Positions 16,728 to 25,645 of a stretch of 64,000 bases of DNA are shown in pieces (within the stretch, counting starts at the first letter, position 1; every line of letters starts with the position of its first letter). The notes beneath the pieces were generated by a model, which ran no database searches, was not told the origin of the DNA, and saw only the letters and a program-made list of their open reading frames with translations. The stretch comes from Flavobacterium sp. YO12. GTDB lineage: Bacteria; Bacteroidota; Bacteroidia; Flavobacteriales; Flavobacteriaceae. The DNA lies in NCBI RefSeq assembly GCF_004119495.1, contig NZ_NRQU01000008.1, forward strand, positions 60,717 to 124,716, given 5' to 3'. The translations under genes were made by a program, and so were the position numbers.

Positions 16728-17309
16728 ATGGAACAAAACGAATTATATCCCATATTCTTAAAACTTCATAATCTGAATGTTTTAATTGTGGGCGGAGGAA
16801 ATGTAGGGTTGGAAAAGCTTTCTTTCTTATTAAAGTCAAGTCCAAATGCGAATGTTGAGATTGTAGCGCCAGATTTTCATTTAGAAATTAAAGTTTTAGC
16901 CGAAAATCATCCATCAATTAAATTGACGGAAGCGAAGTTCAAAAAGAAAATGCTCAAAAAGCGTCACATGGTAATTGCCTGTACAGACAATTTAAAAGTG
17001 AATAAAAGAGTATATGATTTAGCGAGAAAACGTTGTTTGATTTGCAATATCGCCGATACACCCGATTTATGCGATTATTATCTAGGCGGAATTGTAACAA
17101 AAGGGAATGTCAAAATTGCCATTTCAACAAATGGAAAATCGCCAACAACAGCAAAAAGGCTTCGGGAGTTTTTTGAAGAAGTAATTCCAGAGGATATTAA
17201 TCAAATGGTTGAAAACCTCAATGAATACAGAAAAACGCTTAAAGGTAATTTTGAAGATAAAGTAAAGAAGATGAATGAAATAACGGCTTCTTTGAAAAAT
17301 AGAGAATAA
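16728..17309 (+). CDS. Precorrin-2 dehydrogenase / sirohydrochlorin ferrochelatase
   Basis: This 193-residue protein matches the N-terminal half of CysG and yeast Met8. It oxidises precorrin-2 with NAD and inserts iron to complete siroheme. It opens with YPIFLKLHNLNVLIVGGGNVGLEK, containing the NAD-binding GGGNVG, followed by IVAPDFH and CNIADTPDLCDYYLGGIV, then ISTNGKSPTTAKRLREFFE, all family landmarks. It lies 100 bases after cobA. A possible -7 element (TAATTTTG 16699-16706) inside a small hairpin may give extra initiation. It works with cobA to supply the sulfite reductase. Confidence 0.93.
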   Translation: MEQNELYPIFLKLHNLNVLIVGGGNVGLEKLSFLLKSSPNANVEIVAPDFHLEIKVLAENHPSIKLTEAKFKKKMLKKRHMVIACTDNLKVNKRVYDLARKRCLICNIADTPDLCDYYLGGIVTKGNVKIAISTNGKSPTTAKRLREFFEEVIPEDINQMVENLNEYRKTLKGNFEDKVKKMNEITASLKNRE

Positions 17310-17407
17310 AAATTTCCAGAGAAATGAATAATGATAAAAATCATTGTCAGTAGAATAAATTATTCGTTTCTTTGTATTATTAAGAATGATTATAAACAAC
17401 AACCATA

Positions 17408-18460
17408 ATGATTAAAACAGATATACTTATAATTGGAGCAGGACCAACAGGTTTATTTGCCGTGTTCGAGGCAGGATTGTTAAAATTAAAATGCCACATT
17501 TTAGATGCACTACCACAAGCAGGAGGGCAGCTGTCAGAGTTATATCCAAAGAAACCAATTTATGATATTCCTGGATTTCCAGAAGTATTAGCAGGAGATT
17601 TAATTGATGGTTTGCAAGAGCAAATCAAACAATTTGAGCCGGGCTTTACTTTAGGTGAGCGTGCAGAAACTATCGAAAAACAAGAAGACGGAAGTTTTAT
17701 TGTAACATCAAATAAAGGAACTAAATTTCACGCGCCTGTTATTGCAATCGCTGGAGGTTTAGGAAGTTTTGAGCCACGTAAACCGCTTATCGAAGATATC
17801 GAGTTTTATGAAGATAAAGGAGTAAAATACTTCATCAAAAATCCGGAGAAATTCAGAGACAAAAGAGTTGTAATTGCAGGAGGAGGAGATTCAGCATTAG
17901 ACTGGAGTATCTTCTTAGCAAATGTAGCTTCAGAAGTAACTTTGATTCATAGAAGAAACGAATTTAGAGGTGCTTTAGACTCAGTAGAAAAAGTGCAAGA
18001 ATTAAAAACTGCAGGAAAAATTAAATTAATTACACCAGCAGAAGTTATCGGAATCAATGGAGCAGAGCATGTTGAATCATTAGATATCGAAGAAAACGGA
18101 GCGCACCGTAAAATCGAATGTGACTATTTCATTCCACTTTTCGGATTAACACCAAAATTAGGTCCAATAGGAGACTGGGGATTAGAAATCGAGAAAAATG
18201 CCATCAAAGTAAACAATGCATTAGATTACCAAACGAATATTCCGGGAATCTTTGCCATTGGAGACGTAAACACATATCCAGGAAAGTTAAAGTTAATCCT
18301 TTGTGGTTTCCACGAAGCAACTTTAATGTGCCAAGCTGCTTACCAAATCATCAATCCAGGTAAAAAATATGTATTGAAATATACAACAGTTTCTGGTGTA
18401 GACGGTTTCGATGGAACTCGTAAAGAAGCTCCAAAAGCGGTTGTGAAAGCGATTGTTTAA
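17408..18460 (+). CDS. Ferredoxin/flavodoxin-NADP+ reductase-like flavoprotein
   Basis: This is a 350-residue FAD/NAD(P) protein of the thioredoxin-reductase-like ferredoxin-NADP reductase type. The FAD motif is IIGAGPTGLFAVFEAG. The NADPH motif is AGGGDSALDWSIFLA (about residues 155-170). IFAIGDVNTYPGKLKLILCGFHEA lies near the C-terminus. The CxxC redox pair of thioredoxin reductases is absent. As the last gene of the sulfur operon it probably feeds reduced ferredoxin to the sulfite reductase (inference). The 98-base gap from the previous gene holds no terminator. A clear terminator follows at 18503-18533. Confidence 0.9.
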   Translation: MIKTDILIIGAGPTGLFAVFEAGLLKLKCHILDALPQAGGQLSELYPKKPIYDIPGFPEVLAGDLIDGLQEQIKQFEPGFTLGERAETIEKQEDGSFIVTSNKGTKFHAPVIAIAGGLGSFEPRKPLIEDIEFYEDKGVKYFIKNPEKFRDKRVVIAGGGDSALDWSIFLANVASEVTLIHRRNEFRGALDSVEKVQELKTAGKIKLITPAEVIGINGAEHVESLDIEENGAHRKIECDYFIPLFGLTPKLGPIGDWGLEIEKNAIKVNNALDYQTNIPGIFAIGDVNTYPGKLKLILCGFHEATLMCQAAYQIINPGKKYVLKYTTVSGVDGFDGTRKEAPKAVVKAIV

Positions 18461-18466
18461 TTGAAG

Positions 18467-18490
18467 GTACTGAGGTTCTAAGGTACTAAG
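18467..18490. repeat. Three-unit 8-base array, inverted orientation (nnnCTAAG)
   Basis: GTACTGAG, GTTCTAAG and GTACTAAG are the reverse complement of the CTTAGnnn words at 18560-18599. The two arrays form inverted arms around the terminator at 18503-18533. Confidence 0.75.
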
Positions 18491-18502
18491 GTTTTTATAT
18501 AC

Positions 18503-18533
18503 AAAGCTCAAACTTTTAGTTTGGGCTTTTTTT
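18503..18533 (+). terminator. Terminator of the sulfate-assimilation operon
   Basis: AAAGCTCAAAC (18503-18513), loop TTTTA, GTTTGGGCTTT (18519-18529) with one G-U pair, followed by a T run. Confidence 0.9.
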
Positions 18534-18559
18534 GTGAGGCAAAACTTTAAACATATAGA

Positions 18560-18599
18560 CTTAGAATCTTAGTGACTTAGAACCTCAGAACCTTAGAAA
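18560..18599. repeat. Five-unit 8-base array (CTTAGnnn)
   Basis: Five exact-length octamers: CTTAGAAT, CTTAGTGA, CTTAGAAC, CTCAGAAC, CTTAGAAA. The last is followed by A-rich sequence. Nearly the same five words recur at 20809-20848. Confidence 0.85.
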
Positions 18600-18606
18600 A
18601 AAAACA

Positions 18607-18638
18607 TTTGCAAATCGAAACCCTATTTCATACCTTTG
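18607..18638 (+). promoter_or_regulatory. Probable promoter of the metH locus
   Basis: TTTG 18607-18610, exactly 20 bases, TACCTTTG 18631-18638: a full consensus match. It places the transcription start just upstream of the SAM riboswitch. Confidence 0.75.
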
Positions 18639-18661
18639 CACTGTTCTTAAAATTATTGTCA

Positions 18662-18812
18662 GTTATCACGAAAGGCGGAGGGATAGACCCGATGAAACCT
18701 TAGCAACCCTTTATCATAAAGAAGGTGCTAAATTCTACTTTATACTAATCATAGTATTTAAGATAGATAACACAAATACATACTCGTATTTCTCAAAACT
18801 TTTCTCGATAAC
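18662..18812 (+). ncRNA. SAM-I (S-box) riboswitch upstream of metH
   Basis: The core GGAGGGATAGACCCGATGAA, CCTTAGCAACCC and AAGGTGCTAAATTCTAC then AGATAAC is present. The closing stem P1 pairs GTTATC plus CGAAAG at 18662-18674 with CTTTTCTCGATAAC ending at 18812. A P4 hairpin pairs AAATAC with GTATTT at about 18776-18792. The variable loop arm ACTTTATACTAATC is longer than in the metX copy. It should repress metH expression when SAM is high. Confidence 0.95.
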
Positions 18813-18880
18813 ATATAATATTTACTGAAACAGATTCTGTATCAGGAGCGAATCATTGGCGCATTTTTGCAGTCAGTAGT

Positions 18881-18952
18881 TCCCGCTTTACGTTGCAATC
18901 ATTTTGCTTTTTAAAGAAAAAAGCAAAATAATTTCCACTTCAATCGGGGCTA
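18881..18952 (-). repeat. Dispersed element with conserved ends and variable stem, copy 1
   Basis: Read on the minus strand it begins TAGCCCCGATTGAAGTGGAA and ends GCGGGA, with an inner stem ATTTTGCTTTTT / AAAAAAGCAAAAT. The same ends with a different inner stem occur at 39266-39334 on the plus strand. Such elements are common between genes in Flavobacteria as far as I recall. Confidence 0.65.
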
Positions 18953-18997
18953 AAAAGCCGGCAATAGTGAACTTTTGGAATTAATGTGAAAAATATC

Positions 18998-19050
18998 GAA
19001 GGCTAAACCCGACAGTTTTTTAAAACCTGTCGGGTTTAAATAGAGCCTTC
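18998..19050 (+). repeat. Long hairpin in the metH 5-prime leader
   Basis: GAAGGCT plus AAACCCGACAG (18998-19015) pair with CTGTCGGGTTT and AGCCTTC (19027-19050), with a few unpaired bases between the two stem blocks. No T run follows, so it is not a standard terminator. It lies between the SAM riboswitch and metH and could be part of the expression platform or a dispersed palindrome. Confidence 0.65.
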
Positions 19051-19075
19051 AAAATTAAAAATAAAAAAAAGCTTG

Positions 19076-19099
19076 GCGCCTTAGCGTCTTAGTGGCAAA
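19076..19099. repeat. Three-unit 8-base array before metH
   Basis: GCGCCTTA, GCGTCTTA, GTGGCAAA run up to the A-rich bases before ATG 19105. A similar phrase (AATCTTTG, CGTCTTTG, CGGTTAAA) precedes pbpC at 54074-54097. Confidence 0.55.
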
Positions 19100-19104
19100 A
19101 AAAT

Positions 19105-20109
19105 ATGGCAATTACGATACAAGAAGCAATAAAAAAAAATATCCTAATCCTCGACGGAGCAATGGGAACAATGTTGCAACGCTATAATTTCTCCGAAGAA
19201 GATTTTAGAGGAGAGCGTTTCAAAGATTTTCCGCATCCGTTAAAAGGAAACAACGATTTACTATCCCTAACACAACCACAAGCGATCCGCGATGTGCACG
19301 CCGCTTATTATGAAGCTGGTGCTGATATTGTAGAAACGAATACCTTTTCAGGAACGACAATCGGTATGGCCGATTATCATATGGAAGATTTGGTTTACGA
19401 GTTAAACTACGAATCGGCAAAAATCGCCAGACAAGTAGCCGATGAGTTTACTGCAAAAAATCCGGATAAACCACGTTTCGTAGCCGGTTCAATTGGACCA
19501 ACAAACAGAACCGCAAGTATGTCTCCAGACGTAAACGATCCAGGTTACAGAGCCGTAACGTTCGACGATTTACGAATCGCATACAAACAACAAGCAGAAG
19601 CTTTAATGGACGGTGGCTGTGATTTACTTTTAGTAGAAACAATTTTCGATACATTAAACGCAAAAGCTGCGCTTTTTGCAATCGAAGAAGTAAAAGAAGA
19701 ACGCAATCTTGATATTCCAATCATGGTTTCAGGAACCATTACAGATGCTTCAGGAAGAACGCTTTCAGGACAAACTGTTGAAGCATTTTTGATTTCAGTT
19801 TCACATATTCCGTTATTAAGCGTAGGATTCAATTGCGCTCTTGGAGCCGATTTATTGAAACCATATTTAAAAACATTAGCTCACAATACAAGTTTTAATG
19901 TTTCGGCACATCCAAACGCAGGATTGCCAAATGCTTTCGGACAATACGATGAAACACCAGAACAAACTCAAGCCTTCATCGAAGAATATTTAGACGATAA
20001 TTTAATCAATATCATTGGAGGTTGTTGCGGAACAACTCCAGATCATATTCGATTAATGGCTGAGGTTGCGAAAGATTATAAGCCGAGAGTAGCGCCAGTT
20101 ATTTCGTAA
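19105..20109 (+). CDS. metH: Methionine synthase, homocysteine-binding part (split MetH)
   Basis: This 334-residue protein equals the N-terminal homocysteine S-methyltransferase domain of cobalamin-dependent methionine synthase. The zinc ligands are visible as Cys244 (NCALGA) and Cys307-Cys308 (GGCCGTTP). The start [15 protein letters not shown] is typical. In E. coli this domain is fused to the rest of MetH; here the remaining domains are encoded at 20852-23527, after a hypothetical gene. The two products must associate to transfer the methyl group from cobalamin to homocysteine. Expression should be under the upstream SAM-I riboswitch. Confidence 0.95.
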   Translation: MAITIQEAIKKNILILDGAMGTMLQRYNFSEEDFRGERFKDFPHPLKGNNDLLSLTQPQAIRDVHAAYYEAGADIVETNTFSGTTIGMADYHMEDLVYELNYESAKIARQVADEFTAKNPDKPRFVAGSIGPTNRTASMSPDVNDPGYRAVTFDDLRIAYKQQAEALMDGGCDLLLVETIFDTLNAKAALFAIEEVKEERNLDIPIMVSGTITDASGRTLSGQTVEAFLISVSHIPLLSVGFNCALGADLLKPYLKTLAHNTSFNVSAHPNAGLPNAFGQYDETPEQTQAFIEEYLDDNLINIIGGCCGTTPDHIRLMAEVAKDYKPRVAPVIS

Positions 20110-20198
20110 GCATTTCCGTTTTCTATAAGGTTTTTAAAATCTTGCAGAAAAGAAAATAAAAAATACTTGTAAAATTTTGCAAATAGTCGTTAAAAGAG

Positions 20199-20759
20199 AT
20201 GAAAAACAATAGAATTCATTACATCATAATACCTGTTTTGATGGTACTTTTTGCTGTATACTCTTTTAAGAGAATACATAAAGGTAAAGAAATATCGTCT
20301 AAAATGGATACTGAGATGTCTTATCCTTTAGTTCAAATTGGCAACTGTTATTCATACAGAGAAGAGGATAATTATTATGGAGTAATTATTGTTGAAGTTG
20401 CAAAAGATCACATAATATCAGTTGGAATTTTAGAAGAAGTTAAAAAACAAATATTTGCTATTAGAGATTTTGAAAGAGGTAAGCTAATATATGCTAAGAG
20501 TGAAATACTGAAAGGTTATCCAGTTATTGGATTGTGGAAAGGATTTTTTTCGGACGAGGATTTGAAAATTTTTAATGAAAATTTCCAATTTGTTGGAAAA
20601 CTTGAATTGGATAAATCTAAACTTGAGGAAAATGGAGGTGGAACTTTAATTAGTGGTTCACAAATAAATTTAAGAAAATTACAGAATCCTAATTTTTTAA
20701 AAAGTTTCGTAATATATAGGGAACCTGTAGAAAATGTATTAAAAAATAATGTTGAATAA
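20199..20759 (+). CDS. Hypothetical membrane-anchored protein, 186 aa
   Basis: I do not recognise a family. One N-terminal helix (IIIPVLMVLFAVYSF, about residues 9-23) follows a short basic start, and the remaining 160 residues are extracytoplasmic and mixed alpha/beta, without cysteine clusters apart from one Cys at about 50. It lies between the two halves of split metH in the same direction, 89 bases after the first. It is followed by an 8-base array before the second. Its lower GC look and its position suggest insertion into an ancestral metH operon. Its function is unknown. Confidence 0.7.
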   Translation: MKNNRIHYIIIPVLMVLFAVYSFKRIHKGKEISSKMDTEMSYPLVQIGNCYSYREEDNYYGVIIVEVAKDHIISVGILEEVKKQIFAIRDFERGKLIYAKSEILKGYPVIGLWKGFFSDEDLKIFNENFQFVGKLELDKSKLEENGGGTLISGSQINLRKLQNPNFLKSFVIYREPVENVLKNNVE

Positions 20760-20808
20760 TATCTAAGCAATTTACAAAGATTGACAGCTTAGATTCAAAA
20801 TAAAAAAA

Positions 20809-20848
20809 CTTAGAACCTTAGTATCTCAGGATCTTAGTAACTTAGAAA
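20809..20848. repeat. Five-unit 8-base array (CTTAGnnn) ending at the metH start
   Basis: CTTAGAAC, CTTAGTAT, CTCAGGAT, CTTAGTAA, CTTAGAAA, then GAA and ATG 20852. The units match those at 18560-18599, including one CTCAG unit and a final CTTAGAAA, but the array occupies the translation start region here. Confidence 0.85.
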
Positions 20849-20851
20849 GAA

Positions 20852-23527
20852 ATGACAGAAAAAAGAAGAGACCTTGTATTATCAGGATTAGAACCGTTGA
20901 TTATTACGCCGGAAAGTGTTTTCGTGAATGTTGGCGAGCGTACGAATGTGACAGGTTCAAGAAAATTCCTAAGATTGATCAAGGAAGAGAAATATGACGA
21001 GGCGCTTGATATTGCAAGACAACAAGTAGAGGGTGGAGCACAAATCATCGATATTAATATGGATGAAGGAATGCTTGACGGAGTTACTGCGATGACTAAA
21101 TTTCTAAACTTAATTGCTGCAGAACCAGACATTTCGAGAGTGCCAATTATGATCGACAGCTCGAAATGGGAAATCATTGAAGCGGGTCTTAAAGTAGTGC
21201 AAGGAAAAAGCGTTGTAAACTCGATTTCATTAAAAGAAGGAGAAGAAGCTTTTATTCATCATGCGCGACTAATAAAACGTTACGGAGCGGCGGCAATTAT
21301 TATGGCATTTGACGAAGTTGGTCAGGCAGATAATTACGATCGTCGAGTGGAGATTTGTCAGCGTTCGTATGATATTTTGGTGAACAAAGTAGGGTTTCCT
21401 CCGCAGGATATTATTTTCGATTTAAATATTTTCCCGGTTGCAACGGGAATGGAAGAACATCGCTTAAACGCTTTGGACTTTTTTAGAGGTACAAAATGGG
21501 TTCGTGAGAATTTACCTCACGCACATATCAGTGGTGGAGTGAGTAACGTTTCGTTTTCTTTTAGAGGAAATGATACGGTTCGTGAAGCGATGCACTCGGT
21601 GTTTTTATACCACGCCATTAAAAACGGAATGACAATGGGAATCGTAAATCCAGAAATGCTTACGATTTATGATGATATTCCGAAAGATTTATTAGAACAC
21701 GTTGAGGACGTAATTTTAGATAGACGCGACGATGCTACAGAACGACTTTTAGATTTTGCTGAAAACGTAAAAGGCGAAGTAAAAAGTGATGAAAAAGCGG
21801 TTCAGGAATGGCGTTTTGGAACGGTTCAGGAGCGTATTACGCATTCATTGGTAAAAGGAATTGACGCTTTTATTGAAGAAGATGTTGAAGAAGCACGTTT
21901 GGCAGCAACAAAACCAATCGAAGTTATCGAAATCAATTTGATGACGGGAATGAATGTGGTTGGAGATTTATTTGGAAGTGGAAAAATGTTCCTGCCTCAG
22001 GTGGTAAAATCGGCTCGTGTAATGAAAAAGGCTGTTGCCTATTTATTGCCATTTATTGAAGCAAGTAAACAAGCGGGAGACAAACAAGGAAATGGAAAAA
22101 TCCTGATGGCAACTGTAAAAGGTGACGTTCACGATATTGGTAAAAACATCGTTTCGGTGGTTTTGGCTTGTAATAATTACGAGATTGTAGATCTTGGTGT
22201 TATGGTGCCTCCAGAAAAAATCATTGCGGCCGCTATCGAACATGAAGTTGACATTATTGGTTTAAGCGGATTGATCACGCCTTCGCTTGACGAAATGGTG
22301 TATTTGGCCAAAGAATTAGACAAACAAAATATTAAAATCCCGATTATGATTGGTGGGGCAACAACTTCGCGTGCGCATACCGCCGTGAAAATTGCACCAC
22401 AATACAGAGAAACTGTAATTCACGTAAATGATGCTTCGAGAGCCGTTACTGTAGCTGGAAACTTGTTGGATCATAACCGAAAAATATATGCAAGCGATAT
22501 TCGTGCAGAATACGATTCTTTTAGAGAAACATTCTTGAATCGTTCAAGAGATAAAAATTTCCTAACGATTGAAGATGCCCGTAAAAACAAATTACCATTG
22601 GATTGGTCGGAATACACGCCGACTAAACCAAAAGTAATTGGAGCACAGACCATCGAAATAGAACTGGATGTTTTGGTTCCGTATATCGACTGGACGCCAT
22701 TTTTTCAAACTTGGGAATTGTACGGAAAATATCCGGCAATTTTAACAGATGAGGTTGTGGGCGAACAAGCAACATCTGTTTTTGCTGATGCTCAGGCAAT
22801 GTTGAAAGTAATCTTGGAAGAGAAAAAACTAAAAGCAAAAGGTATTTACGGAATTTTTCCTGCGAATCAGGTTGATGACGACGATATCGAATTGCGTGAC
22901 GAGAACGGAAAAGTTTTGGAGAAATTCTTAACACTTCGTCAGCAGTCACAAAAAACAAAAGGCGCTCCAAACATCGCTTTGGCCGATTTTATTTTGCCAA
23001 AAGAAAGCGGAATAGAAGATTATATGGGAGCTTTCTGCGTAACAACCGGTTTTGGTGTAGACGAATGGGCAGCCGAATATGAAAAGAATCTAGACGATTA
23101 TAATTCGATCATGGTAAAAGCACTTGCGGATCGTTTTGCTGAGGCTTTCGCCGAATATCTTCACGAGAGAGTACGTAAAGATTTTTGGGGTTATGATTCA
23201 GAGGAATCTTTAACCAACGAAGAATTGATTAAGGAAAATTATAAAGGAATTCGTCCGGCACCAGGTTATCCGGCTTGTCCAGATCACTTGGAAAAACCAA
23301 CGATTTGGAAACTTTTAAATGTGGCTGAAGAAATTGGAGTGACCTTGACAGAAAGTATGGCGATGTGGCCAGCTTCATCGGTTTCTGGATATTATTTCGG
23401 AAATCCGAAAAGCCGATATTTCGGACTCGGAAAAATAAAAGAAGATCAGGTAGTAGATTACGCCAAACGACGCAATGTCCCAACGGATTACGCAATGAAA
23501 TGGTTAAATCCTAATATAGCAGATTAA
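20852..23527 (+). CDS. metH: Methionine synthase, folate/cobalamin/activation domains (split MetH)
   Basis: This 891-residue protein holds the other MetH domains. The methyltetrahydrofolate (pterin-binding) domain covers about residues 10-290 ([16 protein letters not shown]). The cobalamin cap and cobalamin-binding domain cover about 330-560, with the lower-ligand motif [10 protein letters not shown] (His427). The C-terminal SAM-binding activation domain covers about 590-890, with [12 protein letters not shown] and [13 protein letters not shown]. All key motifs appear intact. It needs the separate homocysteine-binding protein encoded at 19105. Its ATG directly follows an 8-base array. metF, which makes its methyl donor, is 157 bases downstream. 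Confidence 0.96.
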   Translation: MTEKRRDLVLSGLEPLIITPESVFVNVGERTNVTGSRKFLRLIKEEKYDEALDIARQQVEGGAQIIDINMDEGMLDGVTAMTKFLNLIAAEPDISRVPIMIDSSKWEIIEAGLKVVQGKSVVNSISLKEGEEAFIHHARLIKRYGAAAIIMAFDEVGQADNYDRRVEICQRSYDILVNKVGFPPQDIIFDLNIFPVATGMEEHRLNALDFFRGTKWVRENLPHAHISGGVSNVSFSFRGNDTVREAMHSVFLYHAIKNGMTMGIVNPEMLTIYDDIPKDLLEHVEDVILDRRDDATERLLDFAENVKGEVKSDEKAVQEWRFGTVQERITHSLVKGIDAFIEEDVEEARLAATKPIEVIEINLMTGMNVVGDLFGSGKMFLPQVVKSARVMKKAVAYLLPFIEASKQAGDKQGNGKILMATVKGDVHDIGKNIVSVVLACNNYEIVDLGVMVPPEKIIAAAIEHEVDIIGLSGLITPSLDEMVYLAKELDKQNIKIPIMIGGATTSRAHTAVKIAPQYRETVIHVNDASRAVTVAGNLLDHNRKIYASDIRAEYDSFRETFLNRSRDKNFLTIEDARKNKLPLDWSEYTPTKPKVIGAQTIEIELDVLVPYIDWTPFFQTWELYGKYPAILTDEVVGEQATSVFADAQAMLKVILEEKKLKAKGIYGIFPANQVDDDDIELRDENGKVLEKFLTLRQQSQKTKGAPNIALADFILPKESGIEDYMGAFCVTTGFGVDEWAAEYEKNLDDYNSIMVKALADRFAEAFAEYLHERVRKDFWGYDSEESLTNEELIKENYKGIRPAPGYPACPDHLEKPTIWKLLNVAEEIGVTLTESMAMWPASSVSGYYFGNPKSRYFGLGKIKEDQVVDYAKRRNVPTDYAMKWLNPNIAD

Positions 23528-23532
23528 AATAT

Positions 23533-23599
23533 AGTCATAAAGTCAAAAGTCATAAAGTCTCAAAGAATGTGACTTTCGACTTTCGACATTCAGACTTTA
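23533..23599. repeat. Inverted arrays of AGTCnnnn / GACTTTn words
   Basis: The left arm (23533-23563) has AGTCATAA, AGTCAAA, AGTCATAA, AGTCTCAA. The right arm (23571-23599) has GACTTTC, GACTTTC, GACATTCA, GACTTTA. Together they form a long imperfect palindrome between metH and metF. Confidence 0.7.
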
Positions 23600-23684
23600 A
23601 ACTAAAAGATTGATTTACGTTTTTTGATTTCAGATTTTTTACACGAACGATTCAAAAACATAATCATAACTCATAACTTAAGAA

Positions 23685-24641
23685 ATGAAAGTAACAGAGC
23701 ATATAGAAAACGCCAAAGGAAAAACATTATTCTCATTTGAACTTATTCCGCCTCAAAAAGGAAAAAGTATTCAGGAATTATACGATAATATCGATCCGTT
23801 GATGGAGTTTCAACCGCCGTTTATTGATGTAACAACTTCTCGCGAAGAGTATATTTATATTGATAAAGGTAACGGGCTTTTAGATAAAAAATTGACTCGT
23901 ATGCGTCCGGGAACGCTAGGAATTTGCGCTTCTATAAAACATAAATACAACGTAGACACCGTTCCACATTTACTTTGCGGCGGATTTACACAGGAAGAAA
24001 CCGAATATATGCTGGTTGATTGTCAGTATTTGGGAATCAACAACGTAATGGCGCTTCGTGGTGACGCTATGAAAGACGAACAATCTTTTGTGCCAAAAGC
24101 CGGCGGAAATCATTTTGCAATTGATTTGGTTAAACAAATTAATGATTTGAATTGTGGAAAATATTTGCACGAATTGATGGATACAGATAACAAAGCTGAT
24201 TTTTGTATTGGCGTTGCGGGTTATCCTGAGAAACATTTAGAATCACCATCATTACAATCTGATTTAAAAAGATTAAAAGAAAAAGTAGATGCCGGGGCAG
24301 ATTATGTGGTAACACAAATGTTTTTTGATAATTCGAAATATTTTGCTTTCGTAGAAAAAGCGAGAGAAATAGGTATTACAATCCCAATTATTCCAGGAAT
24401 TAAACCAATTGCAGTACAAAGGCATTTGCAAATTCTGCCTCAAATTTTCAGAATTGATTTACCTGAAGATTTAATCGATGCAGTTTATAAATGCAAAAAC
24501 AACGCTGAAATCAAGCAAGTCGGAATCGAATGGGCGATTCAGCAGTCACTTGAATTAAAAGCTGCCGGAGTTCCTGTTTTACATTATTATTCAATGGGTA
24601 AATCCGAGAATATTCGTCAGATCGCGAGTCAGGTTTTTTAA
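23685..24641 (+). CDS. metF: Methylenetetrahydrofolate reductase
   Basis: This 318-residue TIM-barrel flavoprotein reduces 5,10-methylene-THF to 5-methyl-THF, the methyl donor for MetH and MetE. Family motifs include FSFELIPPQKG near the N-terminus, FIDVTTSREEY and NNVMALRGDAMKDE (about 120-135). VTQMFFDNSKYFAFVEKARE (about 205-225) and IPGIKPI follow. Length and order match bacterial MetF. It follows metH in the same direction with only the palindromic array between. Whether it shares the metH transcript is open because no clear promoter or terminator is seen in the gap. Confidence 0.96.
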   Translation: MKVTEHIENAKGKTLFSFELIPPQKGKSIQELYDNIDPLMEFQPPFIDVTTSREEYIYIDKGNGLLDKKLTRMRPGTLGICASIKHKYNVDTVPHLLCGGFTQEETEYMLVDCQYLGINNVMALRGDAMKDEQSFVPKAGGNHFAIDLVKQINDLNCGKYLHELMDTDNKADFCIGVAGYPEKHLESPSLQSDLKRLKEKVDAGADYVVTQMFFDNSKYFAFVEKAREIGITIPIIPGIKPIAVQRHLQILPQIFRIDLPEDLIDAVYKCKNNAEIKQVGIEWAIQQSLELKAAGVPVLHYYSMGKSENIRQIASQVF

Positions 24642-24658
24642 AAGTTTTCGACTCAAAC

Positions 24659-24759
24659 TTGTCATTTCGACGAAGGAGAAATCTCCGCAAGTAACTCCAC
24701 AAAGAGAATCCAATCTTTATAGAGCTTCTAGTGCGATTCCTCGTTCCTCGGAATGACAA
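24659..24759. mobile_element. Dispersed palindromic element with TTGTCA ends, copy 1
   Basis: The 25-base left end (24659-24683, beginning TTGTCATTTCGACGAAGGAG) matches the complement of the right end (24735-24759) at 21 of 25 positions. The interior starts TCCGCAAGT. The 101-base element has no coding capacity. Its ends and interior resemble the element at 33646-33721. It looks like a MITE-type or REP-type repeat common in Bacteroidota. Confidence 0.65.
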
Positions 24760-24840
24760 AAATGGCATAAAATTGGAATTCAGACGATAACGAATTCTCG
24801 AAGGATTTTGTTTAATTTAGAAGTTTAAAATTTTCGTGCA

Positions 24841-25494
24841 ATGAAACAAGAAGAACTACAAGCCATAGCCTCTCAGTTAAAACTTCCAACAGGAGAAAAA
24901 GGAATCGAAATGGGAAATATGATGAACGAAACGAACATCAATATGACACGCCATTCGATTCAAAATCTGAATATATCAAACGAAAATAAAATTCTAGAAC
25001 TGGGTCACGGAAATGCGGGACACGTAGAGTTTTTATTCGAGCAAGCTGAAAATCTGAAATATTACGGACTGGAAATGTCGGAATTGATGTTTCAGGAAGC
25101 GCGCCAAACTAATCGAAATTTTGTTTCTCAAAAACAAGCTTTCTTTTCGCTTTATGACGGAAATAAAATTCCGTTTGAAAATGATTTTTTTGATAAAATA
25201 TTTACGGTAAATACGATTTATTTTTGGCAAAAGCCGGAAGAATTATTAGCAGAGATTTACAGAGTACTAAAGCCGAATGGGAATTTCTGTTTAACATTTG
25301 CGGAAGAAGATTTTATGAAGCAACTTCCATTTACACAATTTGAGTTTGAGCTTTACAGCACAGAAAAAGCGCAGGAATTGATTAAGAAAACGCCTTTTAA
25401 AATCGTCTATACAGAAACCCAAACCGAAAAAGTAAAAAGCAAAACAGGAGAATTAGTCGACAGAGCTTTTACTACGATTGTTCTGGAGAAATAG
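24841..25494 (+). CDS. Class I SAM-dependent methyltransferase
   Basis: This 217-residue protein has the Rossmann methyltransferase fold. Motif I is KILELGHGNAGH (about residues 50-60), with an acidic residue ending strand 2 (YYGLEMSE). IPFENDFFDKIFTVNTIYFW forms motif II/III (about 105-125), then VLKPNGNFCLTF. These are typical of the Methyltransf_11/UbiE-like group. The methyl acceptor cannot be deduced. It lies alone between repeat-containing spacers, downstream of metF, and is flanked by dispersed elements on both sides. Confidence 0.88.
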   Translation: MKQEELQAIASQLKLPTGEKGIEMGNMMNETNINMTRHSIQNLNISNENKILELGHGNAGHVEFLFEQAENLKYYGLEMSELMFQEARQTNRNFVSQKQAFFSLYDGNKIPFENDFFDKIFTVNTIYFWQKPEELLAEIYRVLKPNGNFCLTFAEEDFMKQLPFTQFEFELYSTEKAQELIKKTPFKIVYTETQTEKVKSKTGELVDRAFTTIVLEK

Positions 25495-25577
25495 ATTTTT
25501 TTGCCACAGATTAAAAAGATTAGAAAGGATTTTTTAATCTGTGTTAATCCTTTAATCTGTGGCAAAAAAAAAAATCT
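25495..25577. repeat. Long palindrome built from 9-base words (TAATCTGTG)
   Basis: The outer arms GATTTTTTTTGCCACAGATT and its complement close the structure. The right arm repeats TAATCTGTG, TTAATCCTT, TAATCTGTG in 9-base steps. It starts at the methyltransferase stop and may act as its terminator, since T and A runs lie at both ends. Confidence 0.7.
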
Positions 25578-25645
25578 TCGCAGTTTTTTGAGTACTTTCA
25601 TTACGTTATTATTTAATCTTTCTGAATTATAATCCTTAAAATTTT

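Larger units (their letters stand above)
18461..19104. other. 644-base intergenic region upstream of metH
   Basis: No gene seen. It holds, in order, an inverted 8-base array, a terminator, a five-unit 8-base array, a promoter, a SAM-I riboswitch, a dispersed variable-stem element, a long hairpin and a short three-unit 8-base array ending at the metH start. Confidence 0.85.

Noticed and set aside
18467..18599. Octamer arrays as a CRISPR-like array
   Set aside because: Units are 8 bases without spacers of 30 or more bases, and no cas gene is in the window.
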